Below are positions 10,921 to 22,794 of a DNA stretch of 64,000 nt, piece after piece. The DNA comes from Chaetoderma sp. LZ-2023a. Its lineage: Eukaryota; Mollusca; Caudofoveata; Chaetodermatida; Chaetodermatidae. The stretch covers positions 51,240,884 through 51,304,883 of the forward strand of contig CM067367.1 of NCBI GenBank assembly GCA_034401795.1, read 5' to 3'. Under the pieces are notes generated by a model. That model searched no databases. It was not told where the DNA came from and was given only the letters and a program-made list of their open reading frames with translations. A program made the translations under genes and the position numbers. Each line of letters begins with the position of its first letter. The first letter of the stretch is position 1.

Positions 10921-11121
10921 GACTGAGCGGTGGTAGTGAACACCTGACCTAGCACAGCAATAGTAGCATGACAAAATAGCATTCTATCTGTGTTGGTACA
11001 CGTACATTATGTAATAAATTATTAAAAAGTGTACCAACACAAATACTGCTAGAATGCTACATGTATTTTGACATGATACTTGTGCACTGCCCGGTCAAGT
11101 GTTTACTACCACCACTCAGTC
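10921..11121. repeat. Long inverted repeat, ~85-bp arms
   Basis: GACTGAGCGGTGGTAGTGAA and TGTTGGTACAC on the left face GTGTACCAACA and TACTACCACCACTCAGTC on the right. The loop is AT-rich. Behaves as a fold-back MITE. Confidence 0.75.
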
Positions 11122-11237
11122 TCACGCCACAATAATAAATTAGCTACTATAAGCTCACTCTGTCTGAGTACAGCGTACATTGCTCATAGTGATATTCACT
11201 ATCCCACTGCGTACCTCACCAATAATATTTGTTAGAA

Positions 11238-11371
11238 TAAACCAGCATGATTATAATCATGCCAGTTTATTCATTCATTTTGTTGGGTGACATGCATGGT
11301 GGTACAGTGGTACCTGATAAGCATGCTGGATTATTCATTAATTTTTCTGGGTGACATGCATGGTGGTTACA
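11238..11371 (+). repeat. Two direct ~60-bp units
   Basis: GGGTGACATGCATGGTGGT occurs at about 11285 and 11350, each preceded by TTATTCATT and an AGCATG word, so a ~67-bp segment is duplicated. Confidence 0.7.
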
Positions 11372-11624
11372 ACTCCGGTGATGTGAAGTTTGAAAGAAAA
11401 AATTCTATGGAAACTAGTAAAAAAATATTTAAATTTCATAGACAGCAAAACAGCCCGTAAACCTATTTATACCTGGAAATGCCTCAGCTGCTCTCAGAGA
11501 GCATCTAGACTTCAAAGTTTTCCGGTGGAGAGTTGGTGTTTCCAGGTGAGTGACCGCTGAGGACAGTGAATCGCGCATGTCAGGAGAGTGAAAGACTGAT
11601 TCAAGTCAGACCACCAATGACCGA

Positions 11625-11800
11625 TAGGAAAATATCTATTTGCAGAACAAGAGAAGAGAATTTTTGAAAATTTACGACTGGAATGACTGGCTCGGTTAGC
11701 GACAGTCATTCCAGTGATAAATTTTCAAAAATAGCCTTTTCTTGGTCTGCAAATAAATATTTCTCAACACCACTGCAGAAACCGGTTTTCGATGATATGA
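11625..11800. repeat. TTAA-type palindromic MITE, partial
   Basis: Core GACTGGAATGACTGGCTCGG faces GACAGTCATTCCAGTGATAA, then CTTGGTCTGCAAATAAATA and the CCGGTTTTCG outer arm. Outer termini are eroded. Confidence 0.7.
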
Positions 11801-12009
11801 GCCGGGTTCTGCCGATCCGGTAGCTTAGTGGGGTGAACTGTCCCACTTCCTCAAGAAATCATGGGTCATTTTGACAAATGTTGGATCAAGTACATACATG
11901 GAAGATATCTATGTCCAAAAATCCATTAAGCCAATGAACCATGTGTGAAGGCAATGATTGGATGGTGTGAATTTTAGAGCACTAAATGGTGCAAGGGCCC
12001 TGCCTCCAC

Positions 12010-12365
12010 AAAACCCTGCATGAGTGTTAAAGTGTTAAGTATATGATGTCATAATGAATTACATCATATGTAGGCTGACGTAGCTAAATCTGTCAAACTT
12101 TTAAGAGTTACTTGTACGAATTGTATGTCTTTACTATTTAGTAAACATTCTGTTGAATATTTAACAACAGACCCCAGTCAAATTACTTGAAATTAGTTTC
12201 AAAATATTCAACAGGTTAGCTGTATCTATAGTTACCATGAAATTTGGAATTCAGGATTCAAAGTACATACTGATCCCAACACACGGTCGCAAAGCATCGA
12301 TGGAGCCTACCTAGAGCTGGCCGGGGCATAGCTAAAAGTGGATCCATCCATTAGAAAATCTAAAT
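12010..12365 (+). repeat. CRE-bearing MITE, diverged copy with hairpin core
   Basis: Order as in the family: ATGATGTCATAATG, then the hairpin module (12143-12225, TGTTGAATATTTAAC ... CAAAATATTCAACAG), then GATCCCAACAC, GGCCGGGGCATAGC and ATCCATCCATTAG at the end. Confidence 0.65.
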
Positions 12366-12589
12366 TTCTGTTTCATCCTCATACCAATTCCAACTTACGC
12401 TATATCTAACCCTTTCACCGACAGGTCCTGAAAACAATGTGGCATGTTAAATGATGGTGGTAGCCTAATTTCTCAATCTGAAAGAAAATCTCATTTTAGT
12501 ATGATGACGTTGAATTAATTACCTACCTACCTTTAAAATCTCCTCGAGTCCTTTCTTTATCTCCATGTTTTGAAAAAATTAGGATACAT

Positions 12590-13300
12590 TTGTCTCCATC
12601 CATTCATCATGCTATCTCCTCCCAAACACTTGGGTGGAATTCAACCAAATTTGGTATGTGGGTTATCCATATGATTGTGGATTGGCTGACAACATTTATT
12701 TTATGTAGTATAAGATTGGGGTCTTCCAGATTTATCTAGATTTCCCATAGTCCTGCCCACACATCATTTGACACCCTCTCAATAGTTTTAAAATAGCCAG
12801 ATGAGCCACTACATTTAGATAGGACTAGTGATTACTAGATTCTACTATAGCCCTTCAAATCTTTACAGACCAAGGGAAGACTATTTTTTAAATTCTACCA
12901 CTGAAATGACTGGCTCAATTATCAAGCCAGTCATTCTACTGGTAAATTTCCAAAAATAGTCATCTTGCTCTGCTCACAGCAGAGGAATTTTTTGACCACC
13001 TGGACCATTAAAGGGTTGACATGTAAAATTGTTACCATTGGGTTGGTCAGTTACAAGTTGTACTAGCCCTGGTCAATTTCTGCTAACCTCACGCTCATGT
13101 TAATTTTAACCCCTGCTCTCACAGATCATTTCCCCTTATGACCTCCAGATTTTTCACAGCGATCCACGCCAGTCTCTGTGTAATACAACTCCTCCGAAAG
13201 CGGTGGATGGAATTCAAACAAATGTTGTAGGTTACTATGGAGAGCAAGAAGCCATTTTTATCTCAACTACGAAGTAAAATGAGCTATTGTGATACCATGC
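12590..13300. repeat. Single diverged units of the ~150-bp array family, plus a TTAA MITE
   Basis: GTGGAATTCAACCAAATTTGG at 12632-12656 and a weaker unit near 13200 match the tandem units at 53235-54170. Between them (about 12850-13016) lies a TTAA-type MITE ending GACCATTAAAGGG. Confidence 0.55.
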
Positions 13301-13407
13301 ACGCCGCCCCGTAGTGTGTAATTTGCATTTAGCTCAACTTTTCTGTTTATATCTCATGTTTGGTTGATCATACTGGTCCTAAAATTGGACACATGCCTCC
13401 TTATAAT

Positions 13408-13607
13408 GACACAGCATCACACAATGATGTTCTGACCAAAAGGTCAAAATCACTGATATGCATGGCAACCATTTGCTGTCCACCATCCATCCATCCACTT
13501 ATGTTTAAAAACATAAGTTGACAGATGGACGGCGGACAGCAGATGGTTGCCATGCGTATCAGTGATCTTGACCTTTTGGCCAAAACATCATTGTGTGATG
13601 CCGTGTC
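13408..13607. repeat. 200-bp fold-back element, ~95-bp arms
   Basis: GACACAGCATCACACAATGA ... GGCAACCATTTGCTGTCC faces GGACAGCAGATGGTTGCC ... TCATTGTGTGATGCCGTGTC, with a short loop of ACATAAGT words. Only a few mismatches between the arms. Confidence 0.85.
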
Positions 13608-13619
13608 TCATACATACAT

Positions 13620-13870
13620 TAACAGCTTGGCGGATTTCAAACTAATTTGGCTGGAAGGACCCTAATGCTTTCGGCTTCTGAACATGCATACATAATTTTG
13701 ATTGGTCAATTTTCGCGTGAAAATCTTTGACCGTGTGAAAAATTTAGCAGAAATTGTCAAAACGCTACAGTTGACAGTTCACCTCTATGTCCACCTCATC
13801 TGAAAAGAAAAATAGGAAGTGGAAATTAGATAAGGGTATACAGGCAACCTGCTGAATATTTTGAAGTTTT

Positions 13871-13903
<33 letters not shown>

Positions 13904-15190
13904 GTATGTACATACTCAGTATATTTTATAGGCTGCCTTTTTTGACATATTAGCGGCCTTCTCTGCTGGCAGCCCTTATTGCCCTACACCATCCAGGATA
14001 CCGTTACAGGCCCTTAGCCCCCTTGTTGATAAGCCTTCTAAATTTATTTTATGTTTGAAGTCAATCGTCAGAGTTCATTGCTGTCATGAAGTCGAGATTC
14101 ATGGTTGCATTGCAGCCACATTTCTGGTATTACATTTGGCTCCTCCCCTGGGGTGGGGTAGGCTAAAGAGGTCAAAGTAGTGAACGTGGTCGATTGCTAT
14201 GACACGGCATCGACCAAACAATCTAGTTATCACTTACTTTCCATCGTCAGATAGATCCAAGTTATCAGAGATTGTAACCCACAGCCTATAATTTTGCTTT
14301 TGATCACTTCCAGGGTTGTTAAATCTTAATGTATGATCACACAACCGCCTTTATTAAAATTCGAGCAAAATCTGGCCAGTTTGTTTTCGATATATCCATA
14401 GATTAAAATTTGTACCCAATCTGGATCCAACTTGGTTTTTGTCCAGATCACAGCCAAAGTGTGGAAATCCTTGTTTAGGTTATGTTGCTTTTTTACTGTC
14501 GTCTCATAGTACACAACTGTCAAAGCGTCATGAGATTAGTTCAACCAATCAGATTTGCCATTGATGGCTTTTCCAACAATATCCCTGCCAATCAAAGATA
14601 ACGAGGTTAAATATATACGCGATGATGTCATCAGAATGGAATGGTGTTCCAGTTCAAGACGATTGTCTATTCGGCCGTAGATATATCAAGATTTTCACTA
14701 TAAAAACGCAGAAATTAGACGCATCCCGCGAAGAAACACTAAATTAAATAAATCTTCTGATAAATCCTGCCACAAATTGACGTAAATAAGTTAAAATCAG
14801 CTGTACGAATCGCTCAAAGTTTGCAAAGCACGCGAGATACATGTACGGAGGAAACCTGTACTGATACCATGTCTGTCTAGACTAGGAACCGAGTACCCGT
14901 TTGCTTCTAGCCATAGGACTCGTCAAAAGAACTGGAGAACCGCGGTTGGAATTGATGGCGCGTTTAATTTATCGTAAAATTTTCAAACGCTACCAAATGT
15001 GTAGGGCAAAAAGTTAAACCCGTCATTCAAAATGTCAAACCCGTAGTGTCAAAACTTCAACCCGTCAAGATAAAATTCAAGATGCGTCTTGAGATTTTAC
15101 CAAACGCGCTATGTCTAAGTAAATCACTACGAGAAAATGGCGAGAACATGATGCCATATAGACGCGTTTTAAACGAGCTTTAGGATGCGT
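13620..15190. other. Intronic, microsatellite and anonymous sequence
   Basis: A (GATA)n run lies at about 13870-13903. A stretch near 14150-14225 resembles the end of the 53-54 kb array (GGCTCCTCCCCTGGGGTGGG ... CATCGACC). AAACGC-rich sequence lies at 14940-15190. No exon found. Confidence 0.5.
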
Positions 15191-15193
15191 TTA

Positions 15194-15221
15194 AGTAAAG
15201 CTAACTAAGATCTGTACTGTA
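15194..15221. repeat. 28-bp repeat, inverted partner at 6538-6565
   Basis: Exact reverse complement of 6538-6565; 8.6 kb separates the two. No target duplication is visible next to them. Confidence 0.6.
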
Positions 15222-15224
15222 GTT

Positions 15225-15395
15225 ATCCCTTTAACACTTAAGTTGGCCAAAAATGGCTTCTGAAGTGGTCTTGAGAAATGTTGGTGATAAGCGTGTCAGT
15301 CATTTTAGTGAAAAACTTTAAAAAATAAACCTCTCTTGGTCTGAAAATGAGAAAATTGAAATATTCTTTTAGAAAATTCGAGGATTAAATGGATA
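15225..15395. repeat. TTAA-type palindromic MITE, diverged copy
   Basis: Starts ATCCCTTTAACACTTAAG and ends GAGGATTAAATGGATAAC; the centre keeps only one arm (GTCAGTCATTTTAGTG). Confidence 0.6.
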
Positions 15396-15436
15396 ACAAT
15401 GGACAAAGTACTAGAGTGCTAGTTGATATGATGTAC

Positions 15437-15580
15437 CTCTCTCCACTAAGTCCACAGAACCCTCAAAGTCACGCTGAGCGATACACATGTCAAGATCTTC
15501 TGGCAGTTCTTGTAACCACTCAGCATTAAGTAAATCTGGCTCCATAAATACAGGCTCCTCGGATCCATCTATATCAAATG
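15437..15580 (-). CDS. EXOC8: EXOC8 (Exo84) internal exon, PEDLD/IAQRDFEG segment
   Basis: A 144-bp minus-strand exon with acceptor TTGTCCTCAG and donor GAGAG|GTACAT. Completing the codon from the preceding exon gives NPFDIDGSEEPVF, followed by WLQELPEDLDMCIAQRDFEG. That second block is the most conserved segment of animal EXOC8 (human WIQELPEDLDVCIAQRDFEG) and marks the start of the C-terminal helical-bundle (Exo84_C) region. Exo84 is a subunit of the octameric exocyst, which tethers secretory vesicles to the plasma membrane, and its PH domain binds Ral. This exon makes the gene identification essentially certain. It enters in phase 1 and leaves in phase 1. Confidence 0.97.
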
Positions 15581-15599
15581 CTGAGGACAAAGATACATG

Positions 15600-15633
15600 T
15601 AATATTATTATTATTATTTAATAGGAATGCATG

Positions 15634-15687
<54 letters not shown>
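15600..15687 (+). repeat. (ATT)n microsatellite
   Basis: Two ATT runs separated by TTAATAGGAATGCATG; directly next to the large degenerate array to the right. Confidence 0.9.
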
Positions 15688-15689
<2 letters not shown>

Positions 15690-15699
15690 TGATCCGCGT

Positions 15700-18600
15700 C
15701 AAAACTTTGCACACTAACTCCTAGTTTCCATCCGATCAACTTCAAACTTTGTCAACTTCTAGTCCTCATAGTGGAATCGCAGGCTATTACTTTTATTTTG
15801 GATCGGCCCAAGCATTCTCGAGCTACCAACCTTTGGATGGGCAAAAAGTCCCATGGGAAATGTAATGGGAGTGATATTTGGACAGCGACTGCTCCTAGAG
15901 TTTTTGGTGGATCAGGTTGAAATTTCACAGATCTCTAGCATGTCTTGACCCGCATCTTGACCCAAACATTATTTTAGCTCATGTGACGCATTTTTGGAAA
16001 AATCTGGCATAAGTACAATTTTTGGGAATCAGGATAATTCATCTTTCTAGTGCTGTCACATTGTTGAAATTTGGCATAGATGTAGATGTATCACACTACT
16101 ATAGAATAAGCCAATAAAATTGTTAGCGAACATATAAGCCATTCAGAAAGCCGCATTTCCGTGCCAGACATGTCCCATAGGAAATGTATGGGAGCAATAT
16201 TCGGTTGGCGACTGCACCTAGGGTTTTCGTTTGATCATCTTGAAACTTAGCTTACTTCTAACATGTCTTAATTCGTATTGTGACCCCAAATTTTCTTTGG
16301 GAATGGTGACCCGTTTTTGAAAAAATCCGAGAAAATGGTGCATAAATCCAATTTTTTTAATCATTTGCCAATAGATGACGAAATTATGGTCAGATCGTTT
16401 CATGATTTCATTCACCTGATCTGGTGCGAGATTGCCTCTCAGATACCGTTTACCGAACTCTGATACCATAATCGGTTCATGAAATATCCTGGTTTTTGTA
16501 TCGTACACAAAGGTTTCCATAGGGAATGTACATGTATGGGAAATTGATATGATGATAAATGACCCAGTTTTAGAACTATCACCTCTAAACATGGCATACT
16601 TCTAGTATACACCAGAGAATATATAGGCCCGAAAGACAAATTGGATCTGGTCTATTGTCTCCGAGAAATCCACTTTTCCTTGCCCAAAAGGTTCTATAGG
16701 AAATGTAATGGAGTGATATTTGGACAGCAACTGCTGCTAGCATTTTTTCTCAATCGTCTTGCAACTTAATATGCGTCTATAATCTCTTGAACCGCATCCT
16801 GACTGAAAGTTTTTTTTGGGTACGGTGACCTATTTTTGAAAAAATACTGCATAAATACAATTTTGTGGCATCATTATCATTCTTACTTCTATGATGGTCA
16901 GAGTGTTGTAATTTGAGACATCCCTAGATACTAGATGCTCCTATTATTTATACCAATAAAATCGGTAATGAACATATTAACATTTCTATTATTGAAAATA
17001 TGCACACGGACAAATATTTCCGTGATTTGGCGATAGATTACGAAATTATCGTTGGATTGTTTCGGAATCTTATCTGACTGATCCGGGGCGGAATTGCCTC
17101 TCAGATGCAGTTTACAGAACTCCGATACCATGATCGGTTCATGAGATATCCTAATTTTTGTAACACAGACAAATAGGTCCATCGGGAATGTATTGGAAAT
17201 TGATTTGATGATAAATGGTCCAGTTTTTTAACTATCACCTCTAAGCTTGAGAAATTCCTAGTATGCCACAGGGCAGGTAAAGACCCTCTATAGAAATTGG
17301 ATCTGGTGTATGGTTTCCGAGAAATCCCCATTTCCTTGACCGAAAAGGTTCATAGGAAATGTATATGGGGATGATATTCGGACCGCAACGCCTCCTAGTG
17401 TTTCTGACATATCATGGTGGTATTGAATGGCCTTCTAGCATCTGTTAGTGTACGATCAGCAGATTCTGCATGCAGACTTGAAGTTGCTTCAACTTCATCT
17501 AGTTATTACTATGATTATTCTCAAGGATTTTTGCAAACTATCTCCTCCTACAGTTTTGATCTGATCAGCTTCAAACTTGGTCAACTTGTAGTACGCGTTG
17601 CGATCTAGTTTGCTATTACTTTGGTTCTCGATCGGGGGTATGGTTTCCAAGATATCCACATTTCCACGGGCAAAAAGTCCCACAGGAAATGCATGGGAGC
17701 AATATTCGGACAACGACTACTCCTAGAGTTTTTCCTCAACCATCTTGAAACTTCACAGACTTCTAGCATGTGTTGATCTGCATCTCCACGCAAAATATCT
17801 TTTGGGTACGGCGACCAAATTTGGAGAAAACCAGGCATAAGCCAAATTCTTTTGAATCAAGATACATCATATTTCTAGGGCTGTCAGATGGTTGAAATTT
17901 TACATATATGTAGATGTATTATACTACTCTTGATTAGTGAAATAAAATCATTAGCGAACATGTTAACCATTCAGAACTCTGCATTTCCGTGCCCACCATG
18001 TCCCAATAGGAAATGTATGAGAGAAATATTCGGATATTGACTGCTCCTAGAGTTTTGCCTCTATCATCTTGAAACTGGAAAAACGCCTAGCATGTCTTGA
18101 TCCACATGTTGACCCAAAATATTTTTTGGGTCCGGTCACCCTTTTTTGAGAAAATCTGGCATAAGTCCAATTTTTTGGAATCAAGATAATTCATATTTCT
18201 AGGCTGGTCAGATGCTTGGTATTTGGCATATACATGTAGGTAGATACGTTATACTACATGTACTATTGATTAATAAAATTAATCATTGGCGAACATGTAA
18301 ACCTTTCAGAAAGCTGCATTTCCGTTCCCAAAATATCCCATAGGGAATGTATGGGAGCAATATTCGGTCAGCGACTGCTCCTACGATTTTTTCCGGATCA
18401 TCTTGAAGCCTAACATATTTCGAGGATCTGTTGACCCGCAAGTTGACCAAAAAAATCTTTTTGGTTCAGTGACCAGTTTTTGAGAAAATGCTGCATAAAA
18501 TCAATTATTTGACATCTTGAGAATTCTTACTTCTGTCCCTGTTAGAGGGTTGACATTTTTGGCATCCCTAGATACCAGAGGCTACTATTGCTTACTAAAA

Positions 18601-19345
18601 TAAAATCGTTAGTAGACATATTAACATTTCTAGTATTGCAAATCTGCACACTAAACGATATCTCCATGATTTGCTGATAGATGACGGAATCATGGTCAGA
18701 TTTTTTCAGCATTTAGATTGCCTGATCCTGGGTGGAATTGCCTCTCAGACACCATTTACAGAACTCTGATATCCCGAACGGTTCATGAGATATTGAGATT
18801 TTTGTATCGTAGACAAATATGTCAATAGGGAATGTATTGGAAATTGATTTGATGATAAATGACCCAGCTAGGGAAATATCATATCTAAACTTGGTACATT
18901 TCTAGTATGCACCAGGCATGTATAGACCATCTACAGAAATTGGATCTGGTGTATGGTTCCTAAGAATTCCACATTTTCTTGTCCCAAAAAGTTCAATTGG
19001 AAATGTAAGGGAGTGCTATTCGGACAGCAACTTGTTCTAGAGTTTCTTGCAGATCATGGAGAAACTTAACAGACTTCTAGCATCTATTAGCTCGCATCTG
19101 ACACCTACATATTTTGCTGGTCCATTGAGTACTATTTGAGATTTCTAGCCTCCAAACTTGGGATGCTTTTATTTTTCTTTTGGATCCAGGGAATACTTTC
19201 CGAGGAATACGCTTATTTGTGCCCAAAATGCCCCATAGGAAATGTCTGAGAGTGATATTCTTATAGCGACTCCCCTTAAGGTTTCTGCAGATCATGTTGA
19301 AACTTAGCATCCTTCCAGAATCCGTAGTCACACATCCGACCCAAA
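15700..19345. repeat. Degenerate large tandem array, ~330-bp units with higher-order pattern
   Basis: The motif CCCATAGGAAATGTATGGGA-TGATATTCGG-CAGCGACTGCTCCTAGAG recurs about nine times (near 15850, 16170, 16690, 17355, 17675, 18005, 18345, 18990, 19235). It is often followed by ATCTTGAAACTTA, CTAGCATGT and TTTTTGAGAAAATC. Spacings cluster at ~330 and ~650. A second block (ATATTAACATTTCTA, GATAGATGACG) recurs at ~16370, ~16960 and ~18610. Short frames here are incidental. It fills most of a 4.6-kb EXOC8 intron. Confidence 0.75.
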
Positions 19346-19369
19346 ATCAAGGAAAAGACAATCAAATGT

Positions 19370-19860
19370 TAAATAGAGGAGAAATTAATGAATTTAGTTT
19401 GGCCCAGGTAGTCAGAGACAATCGAAATTCACCAGATTTAATTTCCTCAATCAACTTCAACAGGTAAAGGGAGGTAATTCATGCCAAAAACTAAAATTGG
19501 TCACTCTGACCCCTGATTGACCTTGATATTGGATGGGTCACTTTCAAACCATCACCGTTGGATCTGGCATGTGTGATATACCAATAGTAAAGTTTTCATG
19601 AAAATCAAGGAAAAAAGACCTGAAATCTCAAATAACCGAGTAATTAATTAATTTCTTTGGCCCATTTAGTCCGAGAGAATCGAAATTCATCATATTGAAT
19701 GGACGCAATCAACTTCAACAGGTAAAGGGAGGTAATTCATACCAAAAACTAAAATTAGTCAGTTTTTTGCATGAATTGCCTCCCTTTACCTTTAATTCAC
19801 TAATTTCTCCTTTATTTGACATTTAATGGCATTTTCCTCGATTTTGGTAAAAATCTCACT
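19370..19860. repeat. Two direct units and one inverted unit around GGTAAAGGGAGGTAATTCAT
   Basis: The block AATCAACTTCAACAGGTAAA-GGGAGGTAATTCAT occurs at 19450-19485 and 19705-19740. Its complement (ATGAATTGCCTCCCTTTACC) follows at 19772, with matching GAGAAATTAATGAATT / AATTCACTAATTTCTC flanks. Confidence 0.7.
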
Positions 19861-20107
19861 ACAGCAAATCAGGACACATTATTTTATTGTTTAGGGTCAA
19901 GGTTATCGTTTTTCAAGAAATCAGCTTTTCCATACCCTGTGTAAAACTATGGGAATTTCAACTATGGATCTTTGAACTGCGACAACACTTCGACTTTTTA
20001 TCAGATCAGCATCAGACATGTTCAATGATCATGTGAGAAGAGGGCTTATAATACTCCTTAATGCCCAGTCATCGCAGATTTACAGTTACTTCAGTAAATG
20101 TGTTCTA

Positions 20108-20129
20108 GTTATTATTATTATTATTATTA

Positions 20130-20166
<37 letters not shown>
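20108..20166 (+). repeat. (ATT)n microsatellite
   Basis: Nearly uninterrupted ATT repeats just downstream of the EXOC8 exon at 20216. Confidence 0.9.
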
Positions 20167-20167
<1 letters not shown>

Positions 20168-20215
20168 ACTGCACACTGATTATTATTATAACTGCAGCAT
20201 TATTATTTCACTCAC

Positions 20216-20351
20216 GATTACTCTTGTCTGGTGTGAGTGGACTTGCAGCTTGTTTGAGGTGGTCTGATAATCTGGCACTTGATTCTCGCCTCTGTTTGTC
20301 ACGAGCTGCTTTTTTCTTCTTTGTATCCTCAAGAATATCCAACCATTGACG
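20216..20351 (-). CDS. EXOC8: EXOC8 (Exo84) internal exon, post-PH linker
   Basis: A 136-bp minus-strand exon. The acceptor is ACATTCAAAAG and the donor AATC|GTGAGT. It gives RQWLDILEDTKKKKAARDKQ, then RRESSARLSDHLKQAASPLT and PDKSN. The first part matches human EXOC8 REWLEVLEDTKRALSEKRRR, the helix that closes the PH domain and a basic linker. It enters in phase 0 and leaves in phase 1, so the next codon is CCA, restoring the NPF motif shared with human (TNPF). The basic, low-complexity tail is less conserved than the flanking exons, as in other species. Confidence 0.95.
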
Positions 20352-20449
20352 CTTTTGAATGTAAACAGAACACATGTACAATGTGATCAAAGACCAAGTG
20401 CATATGCTTTCAACTTATAATAACAAGAAGAGGCCTAAGGGACTGTGAT

Positions 20450-21430
20450 GCTCATCTGGACCATTAGCATTGGAATACACATAATGGATAATTTTCAGAA
20501 AATCCACAATGGCCACCAAAAAAATTGACCAATCAAGATTCTCGTTTGATATGTTGAAGCTTATCATCATTAAGGATAGTTCCAGCCAAGTTCTGTTGAA
20601 AGAGGGCCATTGATTAAGGAGTACTGTTTTTAAATGGTTGCAGAAATTTTTCAGAAAATCAAAGATGGCTGCCAAAACATCGGCCTATCAAAATTTTGAA
20701 TAGATTTACTATAGGTCACTTCCACCCAAATCTGGTTGAAATAGCCTAAATGGTTAACAAGGAGTAGCATTTTAAACGAGTTCCCAATTTTCGGAAAATA
20801 CAAGATGGCCGCTGAACAAATTGACCAATCAAAATTATAGATACAAGCTCTGAAGCATACCAGGCTAGGGACCTTCCAACCAAGTTTGCTTGAAATCGGC
20901 CAAGTGGTTAATGAGGAGTGCGGTAGGCTTTTAACGGATTTCCAGAAACTTTCAGAAAATCCAAGATTGCCACCAGAAAAACTGACCAAATCAAAATTCT
21001 GTATACAAGTTCTGAAACCTACCAGGCTAGTATTCTTGCCGCCAAATCTGGATGAAATTTCCCAAGCGGTTAATGAGGAGTAGCGTTTTAAAGCATAAGT
21101 TGACGGACAGACGGATGGTCGCCATGGCATAAGCTGACTTGGCCATTCTGGCAAGGTGAGCTAAAAATCAATGGTAAGGAGGAATTTGACAATTTCCGAT
21201 ACATTTTTCATAAAATCTAAGAATTTCACGAATAAAATTGATGAATCAAAATTCCGAATGGATGTTCAGGACATGTACGACCATAGGGTCCCTCCAACCA
21301 AATTTGTTTGAAATTGGCCAAGTGGTTAATGAGTAGTGTTTCAAAGCAAAAGTTGACGGCCGGACGATGGCGGAACGGTGGATGGTCACCACGGCATAAG
21401 CTCACATGGCCGGTCCAGCCAGGTGAGCTG
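20450..21430. repeat. ~150-bp tandem units (AAGATGGCC type) ending GGTGAGCTAAAA
   Basis: AAAATCCAAGATGGCCGCC-like blocks with TTGACCAATCAAAATT occur near 20500, 20650, 20795, 20955 and 21210. Each is followed by TTGAAATTGGCCAAGTGGTT-AATGAGGAGTAG. Two ends GGATGGTCGCCATGGCATAA ... CAGGTGAGCT lie at 21115-21165 and 21385-21430. The same repeat is seen at 47790-48340. Open frames through it are incidental. Confidence 0.75.
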
Positions 21431-21459
21431 AAAATATATAGCTAAAGAATGCATTAAGA

Positions 21460-21690
21460 GTTTAATCGTCAAAATTGGCCCAAAAAACAAAAAAAAATTT
21501 ATTTAGCGAATATCAATTTGCAGACCAAAAGAATAGCACTTAATTTTTAACAATAGAATGACTGGCTCAGTTACCGAGCTAGTCATTACAGTAGAATTTT
21601 TTTTAATAGTCTTCTTGTGGCCTGCACATGGGCATTCATAAGTCTAATGCAAAGGCTGTTTTTGGCAGGCTTGACCATTAAAAGGTTAAT
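21460..21690. repeat. TTAA-type palindromic MITE copy
   Basis: From AGAGTTTAATCGTC to CTTGACCATTAAAAGGTTAA, with the core AGAATGACTGGCTCAGTTAC-CGAGCTAGTCATTAC. Confidence 0.75.
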
Positions 21691-21887
21691 GGCACCATAG
21701 TTGAGTTACTATGATATAATTACTGGATTGCTTATGAGTTGCCTGTTTGGGATCATGGTATACAAATTTGCTATCCCACTAGTATTAGATTCACGTAAAC
21801 TCTAAGGAGTCAACTGTACAGGGCCCCTCAAAGTTTGCTGGACTGCAATCCACATGCTTTCTTCTTCTTCATATTTCTCTCAAGAGT

Positions 21888-21990
21888 CTTGTGTGTGTGT
21901 GTGTGTGCATATGTGAATATGTGTGTGTGTGCGTGCATGCGTGTGTGCGTGAGTGAGTGCGTGCGTGCGTGCGTGTGTGTGTGTGCATTC
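21888..21990 (+). repeat. (GT)n / GTGC microsatellite
   Basis: About 100 bp of GT, GTGC and GCGT repeats. The long plus-strand frame across it (21835-22374) owes its Cys/Val-rich start to this repeat and is not a gene. Confidence 0.9.
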
Positions 21991-22794
21991 ACGCATGATA
22001 CTGTAGTTTTCAGATTAAGTTGTTACACCTTTCCCGAGTCATTTGTGCTTTTCGACTTGGTTGACGCATTAACTCCCCCTCCAGCCTATTTGTCTTTCAG
22101 GGTGGGTTTCCTTAGTCCTGAGCCATCCAAGACCAAACCCACAATGCAGTGCGGATTTGTGGTTAGAGTTTTCCTTCTAGACATGCTACATTGTAGATGG
22201 ACTACCTTTCAAGATCATCAAGTTTCATTTACCCAGGTTTGTAATCAGAGGTGTGCCTCTCAAACACTGGATGCATGTCAAGGATATAGAGTCAAGTCTA
22301 CCAATTACCTGTATCTCAGTTATCCTGCTGGGCACTCAGTTGCCAGAAGCAGTCTAGTTAAACAGGAGCCATGAGAAGGTGCTAATATCAGCCATTTGGG
22401 TAGGTGGCCAGTCCTCCATGCACATGAAACAGACTGCCAGGAATCACTACCACTGGAGTGGGAGATGCCTTGTGATTGCCGTTTAGCACTGCTGTTGGGC
22501 AAGATGTTGATCAAAGCCCCACCTCCATATACTAGACACAGTTAGGTGTGCAAGTTATTGTCCTAGCCAATAACGCAAAATTTTGTGCATAAAAATTTAT
22601 GATATACATACATGTACATGTATCAATACATGTATTTTGCATGTTCACTAAGCAAATATTTTGTAGAGTTTTGGTGGTTGCCATCAAAGACATGTAAACA
22701 CAATGATAACATTGTCAATGAAAAATGTCAAATTGTTGAATATGTTGAAACTACTTTAACTGAAAATTGGTGTGGCCTAAAGGTGAATTTACCC

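Noticed and set aside
20651-21154. 167-codon minus-strand frame
   Set aside because: It runs across ~150-bp tandem units; the peptide repeats with the DNA, as expected from a repeat that lacks stops in one frame.
21835-22374. 179-codon plus-strand frame
   Set aside because: Its Cys/Val-rich start is a translated GT microsatellite and the rest shows no domain or splice context.
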